DNA of 64,000 bases from positions 688 through 64,687 of the forward strand of contig NZ_LNQB01000101.1 of NCBI RefSeq assembly GCF_001651875.1, written 5' to 3'. The notes beneath the pieces were generated by a model, which saw nothing but the letters and a program-made list of their open reading frames with translations, ran no database searches and was not told where the DNA came from. Within the stretch, counting starts at the first letter, position 1. Each line of letters starts with the position of its first letter. The stretch comes from Sinorhizobium saheli. Lineage in GTDB: Bacteria; Pseudomonadota; Alphaproteobacteria; Rhizobiales; Rhizobiaceae. A program made the translations under genes and the position numbers. Positions 1 to 7,117 of the stretch are shown here, piece after piece.

Positions 1-209
1 AGAATTTCGTATCGGCGGCGAGCGGCATCGCCCTTGCCCTCGCGGTCACGAGGGCCTTCGCCCGCTCGGCTGTCTCGACGGTCGGCAACTTCTGGGTCGA
101 TCTCACCCGCGCGACCCTCTACGTGCTCTTGCCGGTCGCGGCCCTCGTCGCGATCATCTTCGTGGCCGAGGTCTGGATTCGATTAGAGGGATTTCGGCCG
201 CGCGCATAA
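1..209 (+). pseudogene. kdpA: Truncated kdpA (potassium-transporting ATPase subunit A) fragment
   Basis: The reading frame that is open at the left edge ends with TAA at 207-209. Its residues ([19 protein letters not shown], then [18 protein letters not shown]) match the conserved stretch around the third and fourth membrane segments of KdpA, the K+-selective channel subunit of the KdpFABC pump. KdpA normally continues for more than 350 residues beyond this point. Here similarity stops after a few further hydrophobic residues and the frame closes, and no kdpB or kdpC follows. The gene is therefore cut off at its 3' side and should be non-functional. The missing N-terminal part may lie left of the window. 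An IS110-type transposase start a little downstream is a plausible agent of the truncation. Confidence 0.8.
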
Positions 210-345
210 AGATTTCATAAAGAGCGCCCCTTCGTTCCAGATAGCGCCGGCTCTGGAGGAGGTTCAATGGGGTAGATGCTACGGGGCGAGCGGCGTGGGT
301 GTGTCATCCTTCGCTGTTCAAACCATGATCAGAAGGAGATGCGTC

Positions 346-435
346 ATGTCTCAGGCTTTCGACGCGAGCCGGTCCCTTACCCTTGAACAGGATACACGCT
401 CATCGCCGTCATCGAAATGAGCAAGGCCAAGTGGA
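346..435 (+). pseudogene. IS110-family transposase, 5' remnant
   Basis: An ATG at 346 with a good ribosome site (AGAAGGAG, 331-338) opens a frame reading SQAFDASRSLTLEQD. After a one-base shift it continues as TLIAVIEMSKAKW. From memory of the family, this is the start of IS110-type transposases, including the region carrying the first acidic residue of the DEDD centre. Nothing transposase-like follows KW, so only about 30 codons remain and they are frameshifted. It lies between a truncated kdpA and an intact sbp gene. The rest of 210-629 shows no recognisable gene. Confidence 0.55.
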
Positions 436-629
436 CCTTTAGCACACTACCTCGGTACCCATGGTTCAGGGAAGTTCCGCTACGCCTCACGTCGCCACAC
501 GCGGCGAGCGTCCCAGGAACCGGGTAGAGGGGGTGCAGGCCAAGGCGCTGTGTCCTCGCTTAACATCGCCAAGTTGTCGCGTAAGCGATTGGGAGTGTAT
601 GCTCATCTGACAAAGGATGGAGTTTGCAT

Positions 630-1658
630 ATGGGAGCGAGAAGGCGTGCCGGAGTCGTGAAGATGGTGGTGCTGGCCGGGATCCTTCAATTCGGCGATAT
701 CGGCCTCGCTGTCGGGGATACCACGATCCTGAACGTCTCCTATGATCCGACACGGAAACTCTACAAAGACTTCAACATGGCTTTCGCGGAAAAATGGAAA
801 GCCGAAACCGGCGAGACGGTGACCATTCAGACATCCCACGGTGGTTCCGGAAGGCAGGCGCGATTGGTAATAGAGGGCCTGGACGCGGACGTGGTGACAC
901 TCGCGCTCGAAGGCGACATCGACGCGATTGCCCAAGCGACAGGCAAGATCCCGGTCGACTGGAAAAGCCGCCTCGCAAACAACAGCGCGCCCTACACATC
1001 GACGATCGTCTTTCTCGTGCGAAAGGGCAATCCGAAGGGCATCAAGGATTGGGGTGACCTCGTGAAGGGCGACGTCCAGGTCACAACGCCCAATCCGAAG
1101 ACCTCCGGCGGCGCCCGCTGGAACTTCCTCGCCGCCTGGGCCTGGGCAAGGGCCGCCGGTGGCGGCGACGAGGCCAAGGCGCAGCAATATATGGCCGAAC
1201 TTTTTCAGAAGCATGTGATCTTTCTCAACACCGGCGCATGGGGGGCGATGACCACCTTCGTGCAGCGTGGTTTCGGCGACGTGCTGCTCGCCTGGGAAAA
1301 CGAGGCCTATCTGTCGCTCGCGGAATTCGGTTCGGACAAATTCGAGATCGTTATGCCGTCGATTTCGATCAAGGCCGAGCCGCCGGTGGCGCTAGTCGAT
1401 GGCAATGTCGATGCGAAGGGCACGCGCAAGGTGGCGGAAGCCTACCTCAGCTATTTCTACAGCGATGTCGGCCAGAAGATCGTCGCCAAGCACCACTATC
1501 GGCCCTTCAGGCCAGAGGCAGCGGATCCCGAGGACATCGCCCGCTTCGCCGAGGTGAAACTGGTCACGATCGACGACTTCGGCGGCTGGGAAGAAGCACA
1601 GCCGAAATTCTTCGCCAATGGCGGGATCTTTGACCAGATCTACAAGCCGGGACGATAG
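630..1658 (+). CDS. sbp: Sulfate ABC transporter substrate-binding protein
   Basis: Periplasmic sulfate/thiosulfate-binding protein of the Sbp/CysP family, which delivers sulfate to a CysTWA permease. The family hallmarks are visible: LNVSYDPTRKLYKDFN near the mature N-terminus, SHGGSGRQARLVIEGLDADV, and GGARWNFLAAWAWA. About 342 residues is normal for the family. The N-terminus is basic then hydrophobic, as expected for a signal peptide. I start at ATG 630; a TTG at 624 is in frame and sits closer to the AAAGGA site at 612-617, so either could be used. No cysT, cysW or cysA gene is adjacent, so it is an orphan receptor or works with a permease encoded elsewhere. Confidence 0.9.
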   Translation: MGARRRAGVVKMVVLAGILQFGDIGLAVGDTTILNVSYDPTRKLYKDFNMAFAEKWKAETGETVTIQTSHGGSGRQARLVIEGLDADVVTLALEGDIDAIAQATGKIPVDWKSRLANNSAPYTSTIVFLVRKGNPKGIKDWGDLVKGDVQVTTPNPKTSGGARWNFLAAWAWARAAGGGDEAKAQQYMAELFQKHVIFLNTGAWGAMTTFVQRGFGDVLLAWENEAYLSLAEFGSDKFEIVMPSISIKAEPPVALVDGNVDAKGTRKVAEAYLSYFYSDVGQKIVAKHHYRPFRPEAADPEDIARFAEVKLVTIDDFGGWEEAQPKFFANGGIFDQIYKPGR

Positions 1659-1947
1659 AGTTCAACGCCTCCGGCAGTTTAAAAGATCGGACTCAAAAGA
1701 GGCAAAGCGCAGGAATTGCCACCAGTGTCACTGGCCGCCGTGTCTTCAGCTGTGAATGGCCGCACTGGATCGAGGGAAGCAAACCCGTCCAAAATTCGAA
1801 ACGAAATATCACAAACCGAGACTGCGGCGAGATCACAGATTCGCAACTTCGTGCCGTTCGCCTGATTGAAGAGTGCCAGATCACGCACATCACCCGGCAT
1901 CTGAGGCGGGTTCGAATAGCCCAGACCTCGTTCAGGGCAAAAACCGT
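1659..1947. other. Gap without recognisable gene
   Basis: About 290 bases between the convergent sbp and doxX genes. Short frames exist on both strands but none has a ribosome site or familiar residues. I see no clear hairpin terminator and no repeat. Confidence 0.5.
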
Positions 1948-2451
1948 CTATCCCTTTCCCAATCCAGAAACCAGCCACCAATCCAGCGACAGCTTACCCG
2001 CACCCCAGGCAACGACAGCAAGCGCCATCGCGGCCCAGCTCAGGTGGATGGGCCATCCATCCGGCACCGTCAACTGGATGACGATCGTCATCGCAAGCAG
2101 CCCGAGCGCGGCGAGGCGCGTTGCCAGTCCAAGCGCGACCAGGGTCGGCAACAGGATTTCCGCGCAAGCGACAAGAAATGCCGTGGCGCCCGGCGCCGGG
2201 AAGCCATAGGGGCCACCCGGCAGGTGCAATCTGAGCTCGGACGTGAATAGAAGGACAGCAACATCGTTGAGCTGCAGGAAGCCATCCCACTTGCTCATGC
2301 CGGAGCGCCAGAACGGAACGGCAAGACCAAGGCGCAAAGCAAGCTGCGCAAGGGACGCGGGTGCGGTCGCCGCAATCAATCCGTCAATGCGGTCGAGCCA
2401 GCCCACCCTTCGACCGGATGTGTCGAAGAGCTTTCGTCTGGGAGCAAACAT
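1948..2451 (-). CDS. DoxX-family membrane protein of the buf operon
   Basis: A 167-residue DoxX/quinol-oxidase-subunit-like integral membrane protein with about four hydrophobic segments. Recognisable stretches are the Arg-Leu-Gly-Leu-Ala-Val-Pro-Phe-Trp-Arg-Ser-Gly entry helix, a GPYGFPAPGATAFLVACAEI segment and a LGLATRLAALGLLAMT helix. It is the last gene of a four-gene minus-strand operon. Its ATG lies one base after the bufC stop, and its ribosome site (GGAGGATGAG) overlaps the end of bufC, so the two should be translationally coupled. DoxX proteins commonly close bufferin operons. Their role there is not firmly known; a function in the membrane redox or metal handling of the modified peptide is inference. 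Confidence 0.85.
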   Translation of the reverse strand: MFAPRRKLFDTSGRRVGWLDRIDGLIAATAPASLAQLALRLGLAVPFWRSGMSKWDGFLQLNDVAVLLFTSELRLHLPGGPYGFPAPGATAFLVACAEILLPTLVALGLATRLAALGLLAMTIVIQLTVPDGWPIHLSWAAMALAVVAWGAGKLSLDWWLVSGLGKG

Positions 2452-2452
2452 C

Positions 2453-3253
2453 TCATCCTCCGTAGTGGATCGCGGCGAGGGCGCCTGTCTCGAGCGTTAT
2501 GCGAATGGTAGTCGTGAGATCGAAATCCGCGCAGCATGCGCCCGCCATCACCGCCGCGTTCCCCAATGGCTCACCTGCCATTAGCCACCCGAGAAAGCCA
2601 TCCGCACCGGGCGGAAGGTGGCGAACCTTCACCTCCAGCGCCGGCCTTGTTACCAGCGCGCTCTGCGGCGCGGTCGCGTCGATGCGTCCTACCAGATCGC
2701 TCGACCGGTTCGCTAAAAAGATCGTCGCGGCCGGATAGGCGGAGCGGACAAGCCGTGTCGCCGGATGCGGCTCGAAGACGAGGCCTCCGAGCCGCTCCGA
2801 CGGAACTGCGGCCAGTTCCTCCGGCTGCAACACGGCGGCGTCCGCCGCATGGTAGGCATCGAGCCACGCACGCTCGATGCGCGCGACATCCGCAAGCCAC
2901 GGCATTGCCTGCGCATGTTCGTAGCGCTCGATGAAATCGGGAAAGTCCCGGCCGTACTCGAACAGAAGCGGCGATGTCGGCGGTGTTTCTCGGATGTGGA
3001 AACGCGCCATGGCGCGAAAGAACGTCTCCCCGGTGATGCGCATCGTTGCAGGAAATGCGGCAGCCAGCGCGTCGATCAGACTGACGATCACATTGTTGCG
3101 GTAGACATTGAAGCCCTTGTCGGCCGCCTTCCCATTAGGACCTGCGACGGACCCAGGCGTTTCCCGGCCGGGATCGAGCAGCCCGGGGACGAAGACCGCC
3201 GAGTAGCGGAGCCCATCAGCAGCCTCGGCCTCCCGTTTGCTAGGCACGTGCAT
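2453..3253 (-). CDS. bufC: DUF2063 partner protein (BufC-type RiPP recognition subunit)
   Basis: About 266 residues of the DUF2063 family, often labelled putative DNA-binding. In bufferin and methanobactin-like systems this family is the partner that presents the precursor peptide to the DUF692 enzyme. Visible family features are the N-terminal [16 protein letters not shown] region, [20 protein letters not shown] (the conserved YRNN motif), [17 protein letters not shown] and [16 protein letters not shown] chose the ATG at 3253, which overlaps the end of bufB by 14 bases. An upstream in-frame start at 3289 lies deep inside bufB and is less likely. The overlap implies coupled translation with the enzyme, consistent with a BufB-BufC complex. 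Confidence 0.85.
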   Translation of the reverse strand: MHVPSKREAEAADGLRYSAVFVPGLLDPGRETPGSVAGPNGKAADKGFNVYRNNVIVSLIDALAAAFPATMRITGETFFRAMARFHIRETPPTSPLLFEYGRDFPDFIERYEHAQAMPWLADVARIERAWLDAYHAADAAVLQPEELAAVPSERLGGLVFEPHPATRLVRSAYPAATIFLANRSSDLVGRIDATAPQSALVTRPALEVKVRHLPPGADGFLGWLMAGEPLGNAAVMAGACCADFDLTTTIRITLETGALAAIHYGG

Positions 3254-4166
3254 GGATCCTCTCCTGTTGCAGAGCTGCGTGCAGATCAAGGATCGCCTGC
3301 GCCGCCTTCGCTTCGGCCCTCAGCACCGGCCATTCGGGAATGGCGCTGTCCCATTCGATAAGCGTCGGGATAGGGCCGCATCGGCCGATCACGATGTCGA
3401 AGAGTTTCCACACCGTGTTGGCGACAGGCCCGTCATGACTATCGATCAACAGCCGATCACCTTGCTCGTCCTCCTGCTCAGCATGACCGGCGAGATGTAT
3501 CTCGCCGACCCATTCGAGCGGATAGTCAGCGAGATACTCGAGAGCGGAAAAACCGTGATTGGTCGCCGAGACGAAGACATTGTTGACGTCGAGCAGCAGA
3601 CCGCAGCCGGTGCGTCTCACGAGCTCCCGGATGAAGGCGGTCTCGGTCATCGTCGATTCCCTGAATAAAAGGTAAGTCGAGGGATTCTCCAGCAAAATCG
3701 GCCGGCGGATTGCCTCCTGAACCTCGTCTATATGATCGGCCACACGCCGCAGCGTGGCCTCTGTGTAGGGCAGTGGCAGGAGGTCGTTGTAGTAGGTCGT
3801 GTTGTGCGTCGACCAGGCGAGGTGTTCCGAGACGAGCGCTGGCTCGTAGCGTTCGACGAGCCTGGCGAAGCGGCCAAGATGCGCCTTGTCCAGCGGTTGT
3901 GGCCCGCCGATCGACATGCAGACGCCATGAAGCGAGACGGGATAGTCCTCGCGTATCCGCGTGAGTGCGGCATGTGGAGGTCCGCCTGCCCCCATGTAGT
4001 TTTCCGCATGGGCTTCGAAGAAGCCGCCATCCCGGCTTTCATCCGCAAGGATGAACGGCAGATGCTGGTGCTTGAAACTGGTGCCGGCCAGTCCATCGAT
4101 CGGGTGCGTCGGAAAGCGGAGAACCTCCATTGCGCCAGGATCCGCGTGAATTGGCAATTCGAGCAT
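3240..4166 (-). CDS. bufB: DUF692 multinuclear non-heme iron oxidase (MNIO), BufB-type
   Basis: A 308-residue TIM-barrel enzyme of the DUF692/MNIO family, related to MbnB of methanobactin synthesis. Members use two or three iron ions to oxidise cysteine residues of a peptide substrate. The expected metal-binding segments are present in order: [64 protein letters not shown] and LIEWDS. The ATG at 4166 is preceded by GGAGGAA; a GTG at 4178 is also in frame. The gene follows the precursor gene bufA and overlaps bufC. In characterised bufferin systems the MNIO converts core cysteines to thiooxazole-type groups that bind copper. That function here is inferred from family and context. Confidence 0.92.
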   Translation of the reverse strand: MLELPIHADPGAMEVLRFPTHPIDGLAGTSFKHQHLPFILADESRDGGFFEAHAENYMGAGGPPHAALTRIREDYPVSLHGVCMSIGGPQPLDKAHLGRFARLVERYEPALVSEHLAWSTHNTTYYNDLLPLPYTEATLRRVADHIDEVQEAIRRPILLENPSTYLLFRESTMTETAFIRELVRRTGCGLLLDVNNVFVSATNHGFSALEYLADYPLEWVGEIHLAGHAEQEDEQGDRLLIDSHDGPVANTVWKLFDIVIGRCGPIPTLIEWDSAIPEWPVLRAEAKAAQAILDLHAALQQERIHARA

Positions 4167-4202
4167 TTTTTCCTCCACTTTCCGTTCCCCTAGCGCTGCG
4201 GC

Positions 4203-4526
4203 TTAAGAGGGAAGGTCGCGCGAGAGCGCTTCCGGCGAACCCTTCCGACCGCCCGGCAGCTCCATCGTTGTGCAGGTGCCTCCATCGACGAATTTCCAGG
4301 CATTACCCTGATAGTCGACCGTTGACGTTGCCTGGCAGGTCGTCCCCGGACCGGCCGCGCAATCGTTCTGGCCCTTGAGGGCGACACCGAAGCACTTCTC
4401 CTTGCCGGCATCCATGGCCGCCTTTACTTCTGCTTCCGAGAGCGGCGCAGCGATCGCCAGCGACGACACCGCTGCCGCCACGGCACCTGCCAGTACGGCC
4501 GCATTGAGTGTGGATTTGGTAGACAT
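4203..4526 (-). CDS. bufA: DUF2282 bufferin precursor peptide (BufA1-type)
   Basis: A 107-residue precursor with a Sec signal peptide (hydrophobic Ala-rich stretch about residues 8-27, likely cleavage after AIA or AAP). The DUF2282 core holds four cysteines at residues 45, 56, 64 and 85, in the arrangement [14 protein letters not shown], then TCQ, then GGTC. From family knowledge these cysteines are the substrate of the DUF692 enzyme, and the modified peptide binds copper in the periplasm. I chose ATG 4526, preceded by GGAGAG at 4532-4537, instead of the longer frame from 4592. It is the first gene of bufA-bufB-bufC-doxX and has a SigF-type promoter about 55 bases upstream. The C-terminal tail after residue 88 is Gly/Pro/Ser-rich. 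Confidence 0.9.
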   Translation of the reverse strand: MSTKSTLNAAVLAGAVAAAVSSLAIAAPLSEAEVKAAMDAGKEKCFGVALKGQNDCAAGPGTTCQATSTVDYQGNAWKFVDGGTCTTMELPGGRKGSPEALSRDLPS

Positions 4527-4581
4527 GAGATCTCTCCATTTTGATGGTCCCGTGTGCCCGGTAAGGCCACACAGAGGCTCG

Positions 4582-4607
4582 TTCGCCGCCAATGGGAAAT
4601 ATGTTAC
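4582..4607 (-). promoter_or_regulatory. SigF-type ECF promoter of the buf operon
   Basis: On the minus strand the bases read GTAACA (4607-4602), 16 bases, then CGAA (4585-4582). This agrees with the GTAACC-N16-CGAA motif I recall for Caulobacter SigF, with one difference in the -35 hexamer. The predicted transcript would begin near 4575, giving a leader of about 50 bases before the bufA ATG at 4526. The nearly identical element in front of the divergent sigma gene makes chance occurrence unlikely. Confidence 0.75.
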
Positions 4608-4758
4608 AGTTGCCGCCTACACGGTTTCGTGAGCATCCCGCCGCGCCGGGTCACGATGATTTTGGATTGACTTGCCCCGGCGTCATGAATGTGCTCGTCG
4701 GGAGCGGTAAGCGGAGGGCCTCTTTCCCGCGACGGCGGTAAAACCTCCCAAGCGGCAC

Positions 4759-4783
4759 GTAACAAATGGCGAGAACCGGCGAA
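4759..4783 (+). promoter_or_regulatory. SigF-type ECF autoregulatory promoter
   Basis: On the plus strand GTAACA (4759-4764) is followed by 15 bases and CGAA (4780-4783), almost the same as the buf promoter but with a spacer one base shorter. Transcription would start near 4790, only about nine bases before the TTG at 4799. This element would exclude the ATG at 4766 as the start for transcripts from this promoter. Autoregulation is typical of ECF sigma factors. Confidence 0.6.
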
Positions 4784-4798
4784 AGGGGAGGAGGAAGG

Positions 4799-5332
4799 TT
4801 GAGCGGTGCCGACGACAGCGAACTCGCCCGACTATTTCGCGTGGCGCTTGAAGGCGACGAGCGGGCCTACGGCGACTTCCTGCGGGGAACCGCAGACCTT
4901 ATCCGCGGCTGGGCGCACCGGAGGACGGTCGCCGGCCTGGATCCGGAAGACATCGTCCAGGAAACATTGCTGGCGATCCATGTGAAGCGCCACACCTGGC
5001 GGCGCGACGGTCCGGTTGCGCCATGGCTCTATGCGATCGCCAGGCACAAGCTTGTCGATGCGTTGAGACGGCAGGGCCGCCATCCGCGCGTTGACATCGG
5101 TGAGGTGGAAGACCGGATCGCGGCGGAGGAGCCGGAAGCCGCCAGGGATTGGGAGATCGGCCGTGCGCTTGAGACATTGACGCCTGGCCAGCGTTCGGTG
5201 GTCACGGCTATATCCGTCGAAGGGCGCACGATATCGGAAGCGGCTCGAAGCCTCGATATGAATGAAACCGCGGTTCGCGTCGCACTCCATCGCGGACTTA
5301 CTGCCATCGCCAAGCGTTTTGGACGGGACTGA
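4799..5332 (+). CDS. sigF: ECF RNA polymerase sigma factor, SigF-type
   Basis: About 177 residues with the two sigma-70 domains of an ECF factor. Region 2 is seen as DLIRGWAHRRTVAGLDPEDI, VQETLLAIHVKRHTW and WLYAIARHKLVDALRR. Region 4 is seen as LTPGQRSVVTAISVEGRTIS, then EAARSLDMNETAVRVALHRG. I prefer the TTG at 4799 because it follows a strong GGGGAGGAGG site (4785-4794). The ATG at 4766 has no ribosome site and lies inside the -35/-10 region of the predicted promoter. The gene is divergent from the buf operon and followed after one base by its anti-sigma gene. In Caulobacter this sigma factor answers oxidants and heavy metals by switching on bufferin genes, and the layout implies the same here. 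Confidence 0.9.
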   Translation: MSGADDSELARLFRVALEGDERAYGDFLRGTADLIRGWAHRRTVAGLDPEDIVQETLLAIHVKRHTWRRDGPVAPWLYAIARHKLVDALRRQGRHPRVDIGEVEDRIAAEEPEAARDWEIGRALETLTPGQRSVVTAISVEGRTISEAARSLDMNETAVRVALHRGLTAIAKRFGRD

Positions 5333-5333
5333 C

Positions 5334-5972
5334 ATGGAAACAGACGACCTCATCAAGGCGCTCGCGGCAGACGCAAGGCGGAGCCGCCTTTCGACGCCCG
5401 CTGCCTGGTCGGGCGCCGTTCTAGCTGCCGTCGCCGTCGCCGGCATCGTCTTCTTCTCCCTGCTCGGCGCGAGGCCCGACATTGTCGGGGCGGCGCAAAG
5501 CTTCCGCTTTCTATTCAAGTTCGTGGTGACGATCGCACTCGCGGCGAGCGCGTTCGGCCCGCTCACAATGCTGTCGCGGCCGGACGCCGACGCAAGGGCG
5601 TTGATGGCGCGTCTCGCCATCGCGCCGGCGCTGTTGGCAGCAGGCATTATCGCCGAACTTACCATCTCGGCGCCTGACACATGGTCTACGAAGCTCGTTG
5701 GAACGAACAGCCTCGTGTGCGTGACTTTCATTCCGCTGATCGGTATCGGTCCGCTGGCCCTGCTGCTGCTCGCGCTACGCCACGGCGCCCCCTCTCAGCC
5801 GACGCTGGCGGGCGCGATGGCCGGTCTCACGGCCGGAGGCGTCGCCGCGACCTTCTATGCCGCCCATTGCACGGACGACTCCCCCCTCTTCGTGGCGACG
5901 TGGTATACCATAGCAATTGCCGTGCTGACTGCCCTCGGTGCACTCACCTCGCGCCGCTTTGTGCACTGGTAG
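5334..5972 (+). CDS. nrsF: NrsF/DUF1109 membrane anti-sigma factor
   Basis: A 212-residue integral membrane protein of the DUF1109 family with about six hydrophobic segments (roughly residues 25-45, 58-80, 92-112, 127-148, 158-175 and 187-204). It has a short cytoplasmic N-terminus that would hold the sigma factor. Exactly two cysteines occur, Cys129 (SLVCVTF) and Cys179 (AAHCTDDSP). From memory, Caulobacter NrsF also relies on two cysteines to sense metal or oxidative stress and release SigF. The ATG at 5334 lies one base after the sigma stop codon, so the pair is co-translated. I start here and not at the longer in-frame ATG 5262, which lies inside the sigma gene. Confidence 0.88.
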   Translation: METDDLIKALAADARRSRLSTPAAWSGAVLAAVAVAGIVFFSLLGARPDIVGAAQSFRFLFKFVVTIALAASAFGPLTMLSRPDADARALMARLAIAPALLAAGIIAELTISAPDTWSTKLVGTNSLVCVTFIPLIGIGPLALLLLALRHGAPSQPTLAGAMAGLTAGGVAATFYAAHCTDDSPLFVATWYTIAIAVLTALGALTSRRFVHW

Positions 5973-6138
5973 CGGCCGCCCCTTTGCCCGATTGCAGTGG
6001 AAATTCTGCATTACTCGCGATGGCGATACGTCTGTACGATGATCGGATGTGCGCTCGACCATTCCACCCGGAGGCTCATTTTGGCAGAGGTATTGCTTTC
6101 CTTGTCGGACACGTTCGTGGGGTTGTCCCGTGGCCGCA

Positions 6139-6175
6139 CAAAAATGGAGGCCCTAGTCTTAGTCTAAGGCCTCCA
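6139..6175 (-). terminator. Rho-independent terminator for the 54-residue peptide gene
   Basis: TGGAGGCC (6145-6152) and GGCCTCCA (6168-6175) form a perfect 8-bp stem around a 15-base loop. On the minus strand the hairpin is followed immediately by a T run (TTTTTG, 6144-6139). The plus side has no T run, so it serves minus-strand transcription. It ends the transcript of the small gene at 6233-6397. Confidence 0.75.
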
Positions 6176-6232
6176 AGCGCTGCATGACACGTTTAACACG
6201 CTGCCGTCAGTCGGACTAACGGTGCCGCTGCA

Positions 6233-6397
6233 TTAGTCGCCTTTCTTGTCGCCTTTCTTGTGACCTAAATCACGGCTGTCTGCGAATGCCTTGCCTGATG
6301 ACGGCCCGTCGAAGACGCCTGTCGAAAGCAGCGGCAACACAAACAGGAAAGACAACACGAGTACAGATATTGAAAAAATCCTGCGTCTAGTAAGCAT
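6233..6397 (-). CDS. Small secreted peptide precursor, 54 residues, unknown function
   Basis: This frame runs from ATG 6397 to TAA 6233. An AGGAAGAGG ribosome site lies about seven bases upstream of the ATG, and an intrinsic terminator sits 58 bases past the stop. The protein has a textbook signal peptide: basic start (MLTRRR), a hydrophobic core at about residues 7-27, and an AFA cleavage site after residue 39. The predicted mature peptide is only 15 residues, DSRDLGHKKGDKKGD, highly charged with a repeated KKGD. I do not recognise the family. It stands alone between nrsF and the RTX gene. Start signal, export signal and terminator together argue for a real gene; its role is unknown. Confidence 0.65.
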   Translation of the reverse strand: MLTRRRIFSISVLVLSFLFVLPLLSTGVFDGPSSGKAFADSRDLGHKKGDKKGD

Positions 6398-7117
6398 GGC
6401 TATTCCCTCTTCCTGTAGGAGAAGTTGCGTTCTAAAATTGTTTCGCGCAATATTTCACTGCCAGGTTTGGCTTCGTAAGTACCACTTGCCTCTGCGCCTA
6501 TATATTACACCGGGTTGAGGTCTTCGAAATATATGGAACGATATAGGGCGCCGGGTAAAACACTGGCCAGGGCAAGCGAGATTCCGTCAGGGCCCTCAAA
6601 CAATGACCCTGCTTCGATTTTTTGCCAAGTCTTTAAGCTCTGCTATATAAAGCTCTCTATATTTTCGTCCGCAAATCGAACTGCCAATATCCCCAATACT
6701 ATTGCGGCGCGCTCGGGACAGGATGGAAACTGCGAGGGGCGCCCCCCGACAGGCACAAGGTAGGTGTCGGTTGCGCCGGTCTCGTGCCCTTGCTCGCATC
6801 AGCGCGAGTAAGAGTGCTGACATCAGGGTGCGCCGTCGGTCTGACCTTGCCGCTTGAAGTCGCCAAGATAAAACATGATCCGCGTTTGCAAAAGGGATCA
6901 CTGGTCGAGCCGAGAGGCCAGCCAAAGAACGTGTTCGATTGAATATTAGAGCGGGATGGGCACGGCAAGCGCACGGACATTTCCGATTTCGCGCTGCTCG
7001 TTCCCGAGCACTACAGGATTTTGCCCATAATCGAAAATGTTTGACTTCACTTGGGAGCGATCCTTCGAGGGTTTGGACGCAGGGAGCCAGGGCGACCGTC
7101 AGGTGGGAGGGATTTCT
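6398..7117. other. 720-base intergenic region, no gene recognised
   Basis: Comparatively AT-rich in parts (6440-6540 and 6610-6710), as expected for promoters of the divergent small peptide and RTX genes. Open frames here are short and lack ribosome sites and familiar residues. The last segment (about 6950-7036) begins with AGAGCGGGATGGGCACGG, which resembles rhizobial dispersed intergenic sequence, but I could not delimit a repeat. Confidence 0.45.

Noticed and set aside
4766-4798. ATG 4766 as start of the sigma factor
   Set aside because: It lies between the -35 and -10 elements of the predicted SigF promoter and has no ribosome site; TTG 4799 has a strong one.
6422-6445. Sigma-54-like sequence (TGGCAG ... 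TTGC) upstream of the small peptide gene
   Set aside because: The GG-to-GC spacing is 12 bases where sigma-54 promoters need 10.
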